From: Variovorax ginsengisoli
Lineage (GTDB): Bacteria; Pseudomonadota; Gammaproteobacteria; Burkholderiales; Burkholderiaceae_C
Assembly: GCF_030486595.1 (NCBI RefSeq)
Contig: NZ_JAUJZH010000036.1
Location: forward strand, 1 to 64,000
DNA length: 64,000 nucleotides
Direction: 5' to 3'
Shown: positions 1-8,182 of the stretch, one piece after another
How the letters are laid out: each line of letters starts with the position of its first letter
How positions within the stretch are numbered: position 1 is the stretch's first letter
Notes under the pieces: model-generated
Seen by the model: the letters and a program-made list of their open reading frames with translations, nothing else
Database searches by the model: none
What the model was told of the DNA's origin: nothing
Made by a program: the position numbers and the translations under genes

Positions 1-64
1 CACCGGGTGAGCGCATTGCACCTCGCCCCGTTAACTTTTGCATCCACCCCGCGGGTCGTCCCAT
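1..64 (-). CDS. IS30-like transposase, N-terminal fragment cut by the window edge
   Basis: The minus strand reads an ATG at 62-64 followed by MGRPAGWMQKLTGRGAM and stays open to base 1, so only 21 codons are visible. The opening MGRPAGWM(Q/K)xLTGR is one I associate from memory with IS30-family transposases of Burkholderiales. A GGAGGTG ribosome site precedes the ATG. The catalytic domain lies outside the window, so the family call rests on this short N-terminus and on the adjacent element end. The gene points away from the rest of the window. Confidence 0.5.
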   Translation of the reverse strand, partial: MGRPAGWMQKLTGRGAMRSPG

Positions 65-111
65 AAACACCTCCATGATTGAAAGTGTTGCGACGACCGG
101 TTGAATCCGCC
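1..111 (-). mobile_element. End of an IS30-like insertion element
   Basis: Sequence homologous to the IS3 orfB stops abruptly near 111-112, and from there to base 1 the DNA is a different element whose transposase starts at 64. The boundary segment (85-111, minus strand reading GGCGGATTCAACCGGTCG and on) would be its terminal inverted repeat. The other end lies outside the window, so neither the exact edge nor a target duplication can be fixed. Confidence 0.5.
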
Positions 112-744
112 TTGCGACCCGCGGTCCGAGTGGCAGACCAGGCTTCCATCGCGCTCCGGCTGCCGGGCATACAGGGCCTGCTCCAGCGCGTCGAGCACGA
201 AGTCGGTTCGCATTGAACTGCTCACCCGCCAGCCCACGATGCGCCTGGCAAACACGTCAACGACGAAGGCCACGTAGAGCCAGCCCTGCCAAGTCGAGAC
301 GTAGGTGAAGTCGCTGACCCACAGCTGGTTCGGCCGCTCGGCACGGAACTGCCGATTGACCAGGTCCAGAGCGCATGGCGCCCTGGCATCACCGACAGTG
401 GTGCGCACAACCTTGCCGCGCATCACGCCTCGCAGTCCCAGCCGCCGCATCAATCGCTCGACCGTGCAGCGGGCCACGGTCACGCCTTCACGAGTCAGTT
501 GCCGCCACACCTTGTCGGCGCCGTAGACCTGCATGTTGGCCTGCCAGAAACGCTGAATCTCCGGGGCCAGCACATCATCGCGCTGAGCCCGGGCGCAGCG
601 TTTGTGAGGCTCACGCAGCAGCGCAGCATGTCGTCGATACGCCGACGGGGCGACCTGCAAAACCTTGCAGACCGGCTCGACCCCGAAGGTATCGCGATGC
701 TTGTCGATGAAATCCTTCAGGACTTGAGCCGGCGGTCGAGCTCC
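112..744 (-). pseudogene. IS3-family transposase OrfB, truncated DDE integrase
   Basis: The reading frame in -1 relation to orfA encodes a DDE (rve) integrase: a HTH_21-like part (FIDKHRDTFGVEPVCKVL), then the core with the first catalytic Asp in LWVSDFTYVSTW and the second in VCHSDRGSQ. After DRGSQ the sequence changes to unrelated residues encoded by the IS30-like end, and the frame stops at 31. The third catalytic residue (Glu), normally some 35 residues beyond the second Asp, is therefore lost. There is no independent start codon, since the protein is normally made by frameshifting from orfA. The 5' limit given is approximate. Confidence 0.75.
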
Positions 745-1040
745 GCCTGGGCGAAAAACGCGCTGGCCAGCTTCAATATCTCGTTGGCCCGGCGCAGCTC
801 CTTGACCTCGCGCTCCAGCTCCTTCATCCGCTGGGCCTCGCTGGTCGTAACGCCTTCGCGCACGCCCGTGTCGACCTCGACGCGCTTGACCCATTCGTGC
901 AGCGTCTGCGGCACGCAGCCAATCTTCGGCGCGATGGACTCGATTGCCGCCCACAGCGACGGGTACTCCCCACGGTGCTCCTGCACCATCCTCATCGCCC
1001 GCTCACGGACCTCGGGTGAGAACTTGTTCGACTTCTTCAT
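717..1040 (-). CDS. IS3-family transposase OrfA (helix-turn-helix)
   Basis: This 107-residue protein has the standard OrfA layout. An N-terminal helix-turn-helix (residues about 8-55, [13 protein letters not shown] to TLHEWVKR) binds the terminal repeats. A leucine-zipper-like helix follows (about 68-95, [19 protein letters not shown]). The ending [10 protein letters not shown] is where IS3 elements normally slip -1 into orfB to make the OrfAB transposase. The start is fixed by the ATG at 1040 just inside the terminal repeat. It is intact, but its partner orfB is broken, so transposition from this copy is unlikely. Confidence 0.85.
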   Translation of the reverse strand: MKKSNKFSPEVRERAMRMVQEHRGEYPSLWAAIESIAPKIGCVPQTLHEWVKRVEVDTGVREGVTTSEAQRMKELEREVKELRRANEILKLASAFFAQAELDRRLKS

Positions 1041-1112
1041 GGCTCAGTCCTCTCAGAGTGTTGAGCCTCCTCAAAATCCGGGGCGATTCACATGGGCCAC
1101 TCTCTGGCGTCG

Positions 1113-1529
1113 TCAGACCACGCAGAGCTCCAGTCGCTTGCCCAGCGCGCGGAGCGCCGCGGCCACAGTATCAATCTTGGTCGGATGATGCAGGTCCATC
1201 AGCCGCGTGACCTCTTGAGGGCGAGCGGCCATTCGCCGTGCAAGATCCGCAGGTCGCGTGCCCTGCGCGATCATCTCGTTCAGCAATAGAACCTTCGCCG
1301 AGACGCTGGCGGGAAGGTCAACTGCAACCTGTCCACGCTTCAATGGAGAGGGGTACGGCACAGGCCGCCTATCTTCAAAATAGAAGTCCATCGCGGTAGT
1401 CAATGCATCCGCTGCGAGATCAAGGGCTTTCGACCGGCTCTTCGCACCCGTCAAAGCCTCCGGGATGTCCGGAAAGGACACCACGTATCCGTCACCGTCC
1501 CGCGCAATTTTTGCGGGATAACTAAACAT
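1113..1529 (-). CDS. hicB: HicB-type antitoxin
   Basis: This 138-residue protein has the two-part HicB layout. Residues 1-65 are the partially degraded RNase H-like fold (FSYPAKIARDGDGYVVSFPD, with SFPDIPEALT and the DALTTAMDFYF helix). Residues about 85-138 are a helix-turn-helix (LLNEMIAQGTRPADLARRM and DLHHPTKIDTVAAAL) for operator binding. It directly follows hicA: the hicA TGA and the hicB ATG touch with no gap, so translation is coupled. It neutralises HicA and represses the pair. The stop is 22 bases from the IS3 element end, so insertion did not disturb the coding sequence. Confidence 0.9.
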   Translation of the reverse strand: MFSYPAKIARDGDGYVVSFPDIPEALTGAKSRSKALDLAADALTTAMDFYFEDRRPVPYPSPLKRGQVAVDLPASVSAKVLLLNEMIAQGTRPADLARRMAARPQEVTRLMDLHHPTKIDTVAAALRALGKRLELCVV

Positions 1530-1718
1530 TCATTTCCCCTTTTGCTTCACACCTAGCTGGCGGAGGATGAGCATGCGGAGCCCGAGGCCCAACTCTTCCG
1601 TCGCATGTCGTGGGAGCGTAGTTTGTTTGCCGTTCAAGTAGGCCTTTGTGTGCTTCTTGCCTTCAACGAAGGTTGCGCCCAGAGAGGCGAGAAACCGCCT
1701 GAATTCCGATGTCTTCAT
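1530..1718 (-). CDS. hicA: HicA-type mRNA interferase toxin
   Basis: The 62-residue protein matches the E. coli form of HicA (MKxSEFRRxL, TTLPRHATEEL, ILRQLGVK) and has the normal length of a HicA double-stranded-RNA-binding fold. The catalytic His of the family corresponds to H23 in GKKHTKAY. It would cleave mRNA when released from HicB. It is the first gene of the pair, with the toxin upstream of the antitoxin, as is usual for HicAB. Its promoter should lie in 1719-1858, where no other gene is visible. Confidence 0.88.
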   Translation of the reverse strand: MKTSEFRRFLASLGATFVEGKKHTKAYLNGKQTTLPRHATEELGLGLRMLILRQLGVKQKGK

Positions 1719-1858
1719 AGACCTTCCACTTCAAAAGAATTGCTTCAACCATGTACCCACCTCTCATAAAAACAGTGCGAAATTGCACTTGAGTCGCTTC
1801 AACCCTCGAAGCGGAACGTGTCCTGTTGGATGACCAAGCCACACACGTCCGAAACGGA

Positions 1859-3316
1859 TTATAAACAAAAATGGTTACGCGTGTCTTGGGCGGCGTGTTG
1901 CGCGCGCAACACGGAACGACTGGATCGCGTTGGCACGGGGCCGGACAACCGCTTCTCGGCTTGAACAAAGGCCGTCTGCAGCCCTTGGTGCGCGGTTGGC
2001 GCTGCGCCAGTGCGATGGCGCAGGCTCTTCATCTGCACGTCCAGGGCGGCGTGAACCAGGCCGCCGTGGAGCGGGCGCATGACCTCGGACAGTGCCAGCA
2101 CCGCCGCTAGCGCCCCGACGAACGGCGTGGCTACGGCGCGAGAGGCCAGCAGCGTCATCCCGCAGATGTCCTGGCGCTCGTCGGCCAACTTCTTGTAGGT
2201 GTCATTCAACTCAACGGAGGCTTGCGCGGCAGATTCCGCCGTCCAGATTTCCGACGGTCGACGCGGGCCCGGGAACGTGTGCAGCCGGATGCTCCGGAAA
2301 TCGCGATACCCGCTGCCAAGCCCGGTCTCGACGACCAGCGAGAACTCGGCGGTATCGAGGTCGCGGCGCGCGACCACGTTGTCGACGCCGAAGAGGGCCG
2401 TGGTCGGCTCTTCGACCATGACACGATGCCCGAGGCCAAAACGGCGCTCGACCAGCGCGGTGGTGAAGCCCGCGGCCTCGAGCCGGCTCGCCAACGCCCT
2501 GACCTTGGGCTTGAGCAGGTCCGCCGCCCACAGCAGCAAGCAGGTGCTGAGGTTGGACTTGGCGGCCTTGTCAAAATCTTGGAGTACCAGGTGCGGGCGA
2601 CCATTGGCCGGATAGGGCAGCAGTCCCAGCGTCCATGCGTAGGCCTGGCCCAGATGGCCCAGGCCGACGAGCCACAGGGACTTCGGCAAGTAGGCGAGCT
2701 CGGGGCCCTTGTGTGCATCGTTGCGCCAGTCGGCGAGCGCGAGCGGGTTCCAGAGCGACATGCCGACGCTTCGGTGGCCGGCCTCAGCCAGGTCGCCACG
2801 GACGTGCATGAACGCCTCGTTGACCCCCAGCGCCGCGGCGCCGATGCCCGCGAGAGGGTTGTCGTCCACGCATGCCAGTCCACCGCCCGCAACAGCGGGT
2901 GCAATCTCAAAGCGCCAGTGGTCCCAGCTGAGCTGAACACAGAACGCGGGGGGCGTGCCTTCGGGGGCGGCGCCAAGAACGAGGGTCGGCAAGCCCGAGG
3001 CCGCGCTGTTGGAAACTTCTGCGCCAAGCTCTTCAGCGACGACCTGGGCGCTGCGCCCTTGGTACAGCGGGACGTTGAGCTCATAGCTCAGGTCGCCGTA
3101 GACCTCGACGCCGCCCAGGAAGGCGCGTACGGCCGTGTTCAGCACGGTCAAGAAGCACGCCTGGCCGGCGAGCGTGGTGGCCCAGCCTTGACCGAGATGG
3201 ATGCGCAGCCGGTAGCGAGAGAAAAGCGCCACCGCCTCCTCGGGCGAGGTGGCCTCGCCGGAGTCCAGAGCCATCTTGGCCAGGCGGTGCATGGAGTCGG
3301 CGTTGAATTCGGTCAT
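1859..3316 (-). CDS. bilD: BilD, E1-like ubiquitin-activating enzyme
   Basis: This 485-residue ThiF/E1-superfamily protein is the last gene of a Bil operon. It should adenylate the C-terminus of the Ubl (BilA) and pass it through a thioester to BilB. A Rossmann glycine motif (GLGHLGQ, residues 218-224) and the following acidic pair in LQDFD (247-249) form the nucleotide site. A Cys (C385 in DICGMTLLASRAV) is in the position expected for the E1 active-site cysteine. Residues 1-210 are a family-specific N-terminal domain. The ATG at 3316 overlaps the bilC stop by 4 bases (ATGA), which decides the start against a longer upstream frame. Confidence 0.85.
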   Translation of the reverse strand: MTEFNADSMHRLAKMALDSGEATSPEEAVALFSRYRLRIHLGQGWATTLAGQACFLTVLNTAVRAFLGGVEVYGDLSYELNVPLYQGRSAQVVAEELGAEVSNSAASGLPTLVLGAAPEGTPPAFCVQLSWDHWRFEIAPAVAGGGLACVDDNPLAGIGAAALGVNEAFMHVRGDLAEAGHRSVGMSLWNPLALADWRNDAHKGPELAYLPKSLWLVGLGHLGQAYAWTLGLLPYPANGRPHLVLQDFDKAAKSNLSTCLLLWAADLLKPKVRALASRLEAAGFTTALVERRFGLGHRVMVEEPTTALFGVDNVVARRDLDTAEFSLVVETGLGSGYRDFRSIRLHTFPGPRRPSEIWTAESAAQASVELNDTYKKLADERQDICGMTLLASRAVATPFVGALAAVLALSEVMRPLHGGLVHAALDVQMKSLRHRTGAAPTAHQGLQTAFVQAEKRLSGPVPTRSSRSVLRAQHAAQDTRNHFCL

Positions 3317-3804
3317 TGATAAACTCCAGCATTGGTGAGTCGCAGGAGATGGTCGACATCGGAACCCGAGTACGACGCCCACTGGTGGTTGCCTTCGTAG
3401 ACGTACAACCCAAGGTCGCGGGGGCGCGGGTTGCCCTTGGCGAACCGGGGCACGATGAGCGCGATGTGCTCCTTCAAGGCGACCATTGGGTTCGCCCGGT
3501 CCGACCGGCTCTGGCCCGGGCCGAAGGGATGCGTATGCACGTCCGCTACGACGGTCATGCCTTCAGCGCGACAGACCTCCCACAGCTTCGCGAAACTCGC
3601 GGCCTTCAGGGAAACGTAGTCGTTGCGGAGCGCGTCGGGTTGCAGCTGCTCGTACGGCACGAACCGCAGCACCACACGGCCAGCGTCGGTTTTGTGCCCA
3701 AGGAGGAAGGCGCCGCTTTCGCGAACGCCACCGCCTTGCACACGCAGGTGCGCCATCAGCTCCGCCCAGAGCGCGGCAGGCACCTCAAGCAGGGGCGCAG
3801 ACAT
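3313..3804 (-). CDS. bilC: BilC, JAB/JAMM deubiquitinase-like protease
   Basis: This 163-residue protein carries a full JAMM zinc-protease signature: E29 (RESGAFLLG), H90 and H92 (DVHTHPFG), S99 and D102 (QSRSD). In Bil systems this enzyme processes or removes the ubiquitin-like tag. The ATG at 3804 (MSAPLLEVPAALW) overlaps the end of bilB by 20 bases. A further upstream ATG at 3828 would overlap more and is less likely. The stop overlaps bilD by 4 bases. All metal ligands are present, so it should be active. Confidence 0.85.
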   Translation of the reverse strand: MSAPLLEVPAALWAELMAHLRVQGGGVRESGAFLLGHKTDAGRVVLRFVPYEQLQPDALRNDYVSLKAASFAKLWEVCRAEGMTVVADVHTHPFGPGQSRSDRANPMVALKEHIALIVPRFAKGNPRPRDLGLYVYEGNHQWASYSGSDVDHLLRLTNAGVYQ

Positions 3805-4243
3805 AGTCGCGGCTTTGAAGAAGGTCATGGACCACCTCCAGGTAGTGGCTGATGCCCTTGGTGGGCTTCCAGATGAGCTGCGGGTACTGGGCGAACCAGC
3901 ACTCATGGCCGGCGATGCTTTCGCGGTCGCAGGGGATGTAAAGCGCGTCCCCTGCCTTCCAGCCGGGCTTGAAGGCCAGCTGCAGGCGCTCGCCGCCTTG
4001 GGGCCACTTGTCGAACGACAGCTTGCTGTTCGTCGACAGGTCCCAAAACGTGCCCGTGGGGGGGGACATCGGGAAGCCGCTGCAGTCCAGGCGCAGCGTG
4101 TACTCGCGACGATCGCGGGCGATGACGTTGACGTAGAGGTAGGGCCACTCCAGCTTCTTGAACTGCCAGCGGTTGCGGTCCTCGCCCGAGAGAAAGCGCG
4201 CCGACGCGAGGTCGGCACGCAGAGATTGCTCATCCGGTGCCAT
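3785..4243 (-). CDS. bilB: BilB, E2-like conjugating protein
   Basis: This 152-residue protein lies between the Ubl and JAMM genes, where Bil operons place the E2-like conjugating enzyme. Features recalling the E2/UBC fold are the beta-rich centre, the Pro-containing loop FPMSPPTGTFWDL, a Cys in LYIPCDRES (C105, the best candidate for the thioester cysteine) and the C-terminal helix SHYLEVVHDLLQS. C115 (GHECW) is the alternative catalytic residue. The start is 10 bases after the bilA stop. The role is assigned mainly by operon position and weak motif likeness, since these proteins are very divergent from eukaryotic E2s. Confidence 0.75.
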   Translation of the reverse strand: MAPDEQSLRADLASARFLSGEDRNRWQFKKLEWPYLYVNVIARDRREYTLRLDCSGFPMSPPTGTFWDLSTNSKLSFDKWPQGGERLQLAFKPGWKAGDALYIPCDRESIAGHECWFAQYPQLIWKPTKGISHYLEVVHDLLQSRDYVCAPA

Positions 4244-4253
4244 GCCTCGCCCC

Positions 4254-4757
4254 TTAGCCGTTGATGCGGTGCGCGGGCACCAGGTCGAAGGTCACCGAGC
4301 ACTGCGGGCACTTAGTCAGAGTGCCGATGTGGATGTCGACATCGGGCTGCTCGGTGGTGCCGGCGATCTGCAGCACGTGTTCGGCGATGTCGCCTGGCGC
4401 CATGCCGAGCTTCTTCCCGGCCCAGAGGCGCACGCGGCCCACGGTGGTCGCCGGGCGGAACTTGTGGTGCACGACCTCAGCGCCGAAGCGCACCTGCACT
4501 TCCACATGCTTGCAGCGGTGGAGGTGGACGCGCACGCCGTGCTCCTTCTTGAGGTGCTTGACGTGGGTCGCGTGGCCGTCGCCGTGGGCGTCGTCGTCAT
4601 CGTCCTCGACCGAGAGCTTCAGGTCGGACGCATCCGCGCCGGCCTGCAGCAACGCCAGGACGACGCGCTTCAGCTCTTCGACTGTGGCCTCGTCGTCGAC
4701 TTCGACGAACTTGGTGTCAGAGAAGAACTCCGACTGGATGTAGACGCGAGTTGGCAT
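4254..4757 (-). CDS. bilA: BilA, tandem ubiquitin-like (ISG15-like) protein
   Basis: The 167-residue first gene of the operon reads as two beta-grasp ubiquitin-like domains. Residues 1-80 (TRVYIQSEFF, ATVEELKRVVLALL) contain an unusual acidic/His insert at 51-69. Residues 84-162 (VEVQVRFGAEVVHHKF, TTVGRVRLWAGKKLGM, DIHIGTL) form the second, with CPQC at 150-153. The protein ends ...HRING, so its last residue is a single Gly ready for activation without trimming. In known Bil systems BilA is attached to phage structural protein and disrupts virion assembly. It is preceded by the shared promoter motif at 4811-4839. Confidence 0.85.
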   Translation of the reverse strand: MPTRVYIQSEFFSDTKFVEVDDEATVEELKRVVLALLQAGADASDLKLSVEDDDDDAHGDGHATHVKHLKKEHGVRVHLHRCKHVEVQVRFGAEVVHHKFRPATTVGRVRLWAGKKLGMAPGDIAEHVLQIAGTTEQPDVDIHIGTLTKCPQCSVTFDLVPAHRING

Positions 4758-4810
4758 TTCTGCTTTCTTTCAGCTTGGCGAGCCGCACGGGATGCGCTGC
4801 TCATGCTGGG

Positions 4811-4839
4811 TAAGTCGCAGATAGCCCGAGAAATCGGAA
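4811..4839 (-). promoter_or_regulatory. Putative alternative-sigma promoter of the bil operon
   Basis: On the minus strand TTCCGATTTC (4839-4830), 10 bases, then TGCGACTTA (4819-4811). The same two blocks with exactly the same 10-base gap occur at 9639-9611 before the sigma-like gene. If TTCCGA is the -35 and GACTTA the -10, the spacer is 17 bases. The downstream block lies 54 bases before the bilA ATG and 20 bases beyond the helicase stop, in a gap that otherwise has no reason to be conserved. Confidence 0.65.
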
Positions 4840-4858
4840 GTGCGTGCACCAGATCGAT

Positions 4859-7800
4859 CTAGGCTGGGCAATGCAGGAAGTGCCTGCACTTCGGGCACTC
4901 CCAAGGATTGGGCTTGGCCTCAAAGTTGCCGGCCATCAGAGCCTGCGCAATTGGGACGAGGAAGAAGTCGGCCGGCAGTCGGCCGTATGGGAAGACGGGC
5001 TCCTCGGTGCCTGTGCTTAGCACGAAGATGCTGCCCTGGAACGAGAACTTGGGCGAAGACTCGGCCAGGTACTTCAACACCCACCTAAGAGTCTTGTGTT
5101 GACGCGACAGCTTGCCAGATGGCTTGACGCGCACGAATTCAATCTTGATCACAGACCCGGACTTCGTGATGCGGTGGGGCGATACGTGAAGAGGGATGCC
5201 TGCGCATTCGATGTCAAACGGCTTGGCCCTTGCTGCGCGCTGCATGCCAAGCCATGCACGACCGGAAGCTAGGAGCTGGTCTGCGTAGTCCCTGAGATGT
5301 GGCACGGAATCGTTGAAGGCTGGCCCAAGCGAGGCCAGCACCTTTTCGACTTCTGCAGATGGCGGCCCCGGCTCTCCGCCGTAGGGGGCGAAAAGCTCGC
5401 GCATGACGGCCCCTTCAATCAAGGCCGCCGGATGCAGTCCTGCTGCAGGGCTCAGTTCCTTGATACAGTCGTAGAAATAGCGCCGTGGGCACACCCGATA
5501 CGACAAGAAGCCTGCTAGGTCGTATGTCGCAGGCACGGGCGCAGAGCTTCTGCCAGATGGCAGCGCCGGCAATTTGGAAACGGCGGCCTTTCCTTGAACT
5601 CGTTCGAGTAGATGTGCAGCGCCGGTGATAGCCGCAACGCACTCAGCGTTGTACATCGCGTTGGTCTCGTAGAGGACCAAATGTTCTCGTGCTCGGGATA
5701 GTGCCACGTACAGCTTGTTCGACGCTTCGCTCTGCCCCTCGAAGTCTTCGATGGGAGCGATGGACTGCAACAAGGCCTGCGGGACTAGGTCGGAGTCCGT
5801 GCCCATGCGGAAATGCCTGGCGTCGATGTCTACAAGATGGACCGCCTCAAACTCCAGCCCCTTGCTCCCATGAATTGTCATTACGGCTACCGCATCGAGA
5901 CTGTCCGCCTCCGGAGGCGGGATGCGGAGCTCACGGTCATCGCCGACGCGCAGCCGGCGGCGCAAGCGAGTGATGAAGCTGCCGACGGTCTGGTACGCCC
6001 GCCCACCGTCTGGCACCCGTAGGAAGTAAATGAACTGCCAGAGTGCGATGCGGCGGGCGATCTCGAGAATGCTGCTGCCGGCCAGGTGGGTACGAAGAAC
6101 GTCTGTCCGGTCCAGGAGAAGCTGACATGCTACTTCCCACGGGGAGTCTGCTGACTCGAGGCCATCGAAAGTGGCGGCCCAGCGCTGCAGTGCAGCCACG
6201 CCCTTGCTGGATAGACCAGGAGGCGGCGCGACAACCCAGGATAGCGGCATCGGTCGTTTCGCTTTACACCAGGCAAGCAGCTTCTCGACATCCGTGGGCG
6301 GCAACTGGAGGCCTGGGAGTTGTGAGACTCGAAGCATGCCGCTTCCTGACCGGTCGATGAACAGCTGCAGCAATGCCAACAGGTCTTTGACCTCGGGCCG
6401 CTGGAAGATGTCGCCGAGGTGCAGAGCAGGCACCCCTGCCGCGTTCAGTGAATCTGCCGCGGCGCTGCAGGTGTCGTGGGTGCTTGCAAGAATGACCTGG
6501 TCACGGTAAGCCACACCCAGCCCATAGATGCGACGAACATTGGCCGCGAGTTCTCCATGGACCACGTCGTCATTCGCGCACTGAACATGACGAGGCTTGA
6601 TGCCGCTGTGTCCGCGCGCTGACCCCACGTCATCGAGTGGGAGCACCATCTGTAGAGGATTGCCCTCGCGGCCCGTGTGCTCGAAGACGCGAATGACCTC
6701 TTCGAAACTGCGCCGGTTCTCGTTCAGCGGGAACGTCGCGTGGGTTGGAAAGTCGTCGCCGAAGCGGACGATGTTGCGCATGGACGCGCCGCGGAATCGG
6801 TAAATGGCTTGCCGTGCATCTCCCACGACCCAGAGGCTCCTGGCGTGAGCGGCCAATGCCTTCACAAGTTGGGCACTTGCCCGGTTCACATCTTGGTATT
6901 CGTCGACGAGGATGTGCTTGAAGCGGCCGACACTCGCGGCGTACTTGGCGAACTCTTTGGTCAGCGCAAGGGCCGGGAGCATGACGAGGTCGCCCATGTC
7001 GACGAGGCTGCCATTCGCATGCATCTTAGATTCATAGCACCTGTATAGCTTGACGACATCGTGCTGCTTGGCCAGCACCTCAGCGGGGGTGTCCGGTGCC
7101 GATTGCTCAACTGCGTCGGCAAACTCGTTGGCATCGGCGAGTTCGTCCTTTGCTCGCTGGATGGTCGAGACGACGTCCTTCAGCCAATCGAGGGGGTCGC
7201 CAAGCGGATTGAACGCCCTCAGGCCAAGGGCGTAGATGTGGGGCTCGAGAACCGCAATCTGCGCCATCTTGTCGGCGACACCGAAGCGCGGCCGCAGGCC
7301 GAACTGCTCGTGGTTCTTGCGAAGGAACTCCAGGCCGAAGGCGTGAAACGTGCCAACCCAGATGTCATGGGCGTTCGAGACACCAAGTTCTTGCAGCCTG
7401 TCAACCAGCTCTCGCGCTGCCCGATTTGAAAACGTCAGCAGCAGCAAACTCTCGGGCTTGGCCCCCTCGGCGAGTAGATGCTGAACCCTCATGAGGAGCG
7501 TGGCCGTCTTGCCGGTGCCAGGTCCGGCTACCACCAGGGAGGTCTTGGCAGACGACGTGGCTGCCGCCATCTGGTCCTGGGTTGGCGTGATGGGCTGGGG
7601 CGGCTCATCACTGTTCGCTGGCGGCTCGGGAAGAAGCAAACCATCGAGCAACTGTTGCCGAACCAACTCCAGGGGGACGTCTAGGTCTTGCGCGAGTTGT
7701 GTCGCAGTCTTTCCGGCGAGGAAGAGCCCACGGGCCACCGCGCGTGGAAGGAGAAGCTCTCTGGCGAAGATGTTTGCCTGGAGTTCGGATCGCTCGCGAG

Positions 7801-8182
7801 CGCCATAGGCTTCAATTTTCTGGGCGCCGAAAGTGTCACCGTCTTCAGGCTTCAAGGTCGAATCAACGACCTTGTGGCAACCCTCGTGGCCTTCGTGATG
7901 AAGCTTCCAGTGGCCGAACTCGTGTGCGATGAGGAACGCGCGTTCGCCGCTCGGCACGTCGTTGCGTACGACGATTTGTCGGAACTTGCGGAGCAGAACA
8001 GCATCAGCGCTCCCGAGGGCTTCGTCATCAGGTGCCGCGTCAGAGATGTCGAAGTCCTCGGCGTCTTCGGCCGCTACGGCGTCGATAACCTGGTTCGATG
8101 GAACGCCCGATGACGCCCCGTCGCCGAACAGCTGGCGCCTCAACTGCGTCGCAGCCTCCCGGGCTCTGTGAAACGGGGTCAC
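4859..8182 (-). CDS. ImmA/IrrE metalloprotease - UvrD-like helicase - Cys-rich C-terminal fusion
   Basis: One 1107-residue protein carries three parts. Residues 1-150 are an M78 (ImmA/IrrE) zinc peptidase with HEFGH at 87-91 and a probable third ligand in RSELQANIFARELLLP (E133). Residues about 195-870 are an SF1A UvrD/PcrA-type helicase: Walker A GPGTGKT 220-226, LVDEYQDVN near 425, late motifs AVMTIHGSKGLEFEAV and YVALSRAREHLVLYE. The C-terminus (about 890-1107) has SYRVCPRRYFYD and ends CPKCRHFLHCPA, four Cys placed as in Cas4/AddB-type Fe-S nucleases. A clear catalytic D...ExK is not visible, so the nuclease fold may be inactive. GTG start overlaps the upstream stop by 4 bases. Confidence 0.8.
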   Translation of the reverse strand: MTPFHRAREAATQLRRQLFGDGASSGVPSNQVIDAVAAEDAEDFDISDAAPDDEALGSADAVLLRKFRQIVVRNDVPSGERAFLIAHEFGHWKLHHEGHEGCHKVVDSTLKPEDGDTFGAQKIEAYGARERSELQANIFARELLLPRAVARGLFLAGKTATQLAQDLDVPLELVRQQLLDGLLLPEPPANSDEPPQPITPTQDQMAAATSSAKTSLVVAGPGTGKTATLLMRVQHLLAEGAKPESLLLLTFSNRAARELVDRLQELGVSNAHDIWVGTFHAFGLEFLRKNHEQFGLRPRFGVADKMAQIAVLEPHIYALGLRAFNPLGDPLDWLKDVVSTIQRAKDELADANEFADAVEQSAPDTPAEVLAKQHDVVKLYRCYESKMHANGSLVDMGDLVMLPALALTKEFAKYAASVGRFKHILVDEYQDVNRASAQLVKALAAHARSLWVVGDARQAIYRFRGASMRNIVRFGDDFPTHATFPLNENRRSFEEVIRVFEHTGREGNPLQMVLPLDDVGSARGHSGIKPRHVQCANDDVVHGELAANVRRIYGLGVAYRDQVILASTHDTCSAAADSLNAAGVPALHLGDIFQRPEVKDLLALLQLFIDRSGSGMLRVSQLPGLQLPPTDVEKLLAWCKAKRPMPLSWVVAPPPGLSSKGVAALQRWAATFDGLESADSPWEVACQLLLDRTDVLRTHLAGSSILEIARRIALWQFIYFLRVPDGGRAYQTVGSFITRLRRRLRVGDDRELRIPPPEADSLDAVAVMTIHGSKGLEFEAVHLVDIDARHFRMGTDSDLVPQALLQSIAPIEDFEGQSEASNKLYVALSRAREHLVLYETNAMYNAECVAAITGAAHLLERVQGKAAVSKLPALPSGRSSAPVPATYDLAGFLSYRVCPRRYFYDCIKELSPAAGLHPAALIEGAVMRELFAPYGGEPGPPSAEVEKVLASLGPAFNDSVPHLRDYADQLLASGRAWLGMQRAARAKPFDIECAGIPLHVSPHRITKSGSVIKIEFVRVKPSGKLSRQHKTLRWVLKYLAESSPKFSFQGSIFVLSTGTEEPVFPYGRLPADFFLVPIAQALMAGNFEAKPNPWECPKCRHFLHCPA

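Larger units (their letters stand above)
112..1090 (-). mobile_element. Truncated IS3-family insertion sequence
   Basis: The upstream terminal repeat ends at 1090 and reads inward (minus strand) TGAATCGCCCCGGATTTTGA. It is followed by orfA and then orfB in the -1 frame. The element is cut at about 111 by the IS30-like DNA, so the last part of orfB and the second terminal repeat are missing from this window. Its intact end lies only 22 bases from the stop codon of hicB. Without the second end it cannot move by itself unless the remainder lies beyond base 1. Confidence 0.75.

Noticed and set aside
31-954. A 307-residue protein from one long minus-strand frame
   Set aside because: Its first 70 residues are the shadow of orfA and its last 26 are encoded by the IS30-like end; only the middle is orfB.
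2222-3319. Plus-strand frame of 365 residues opposite bilD
   Set aside because: It is antisense to a gene with E1 motifs and clear operon overlaps; the composition is that of a GC-rich shadow frame.
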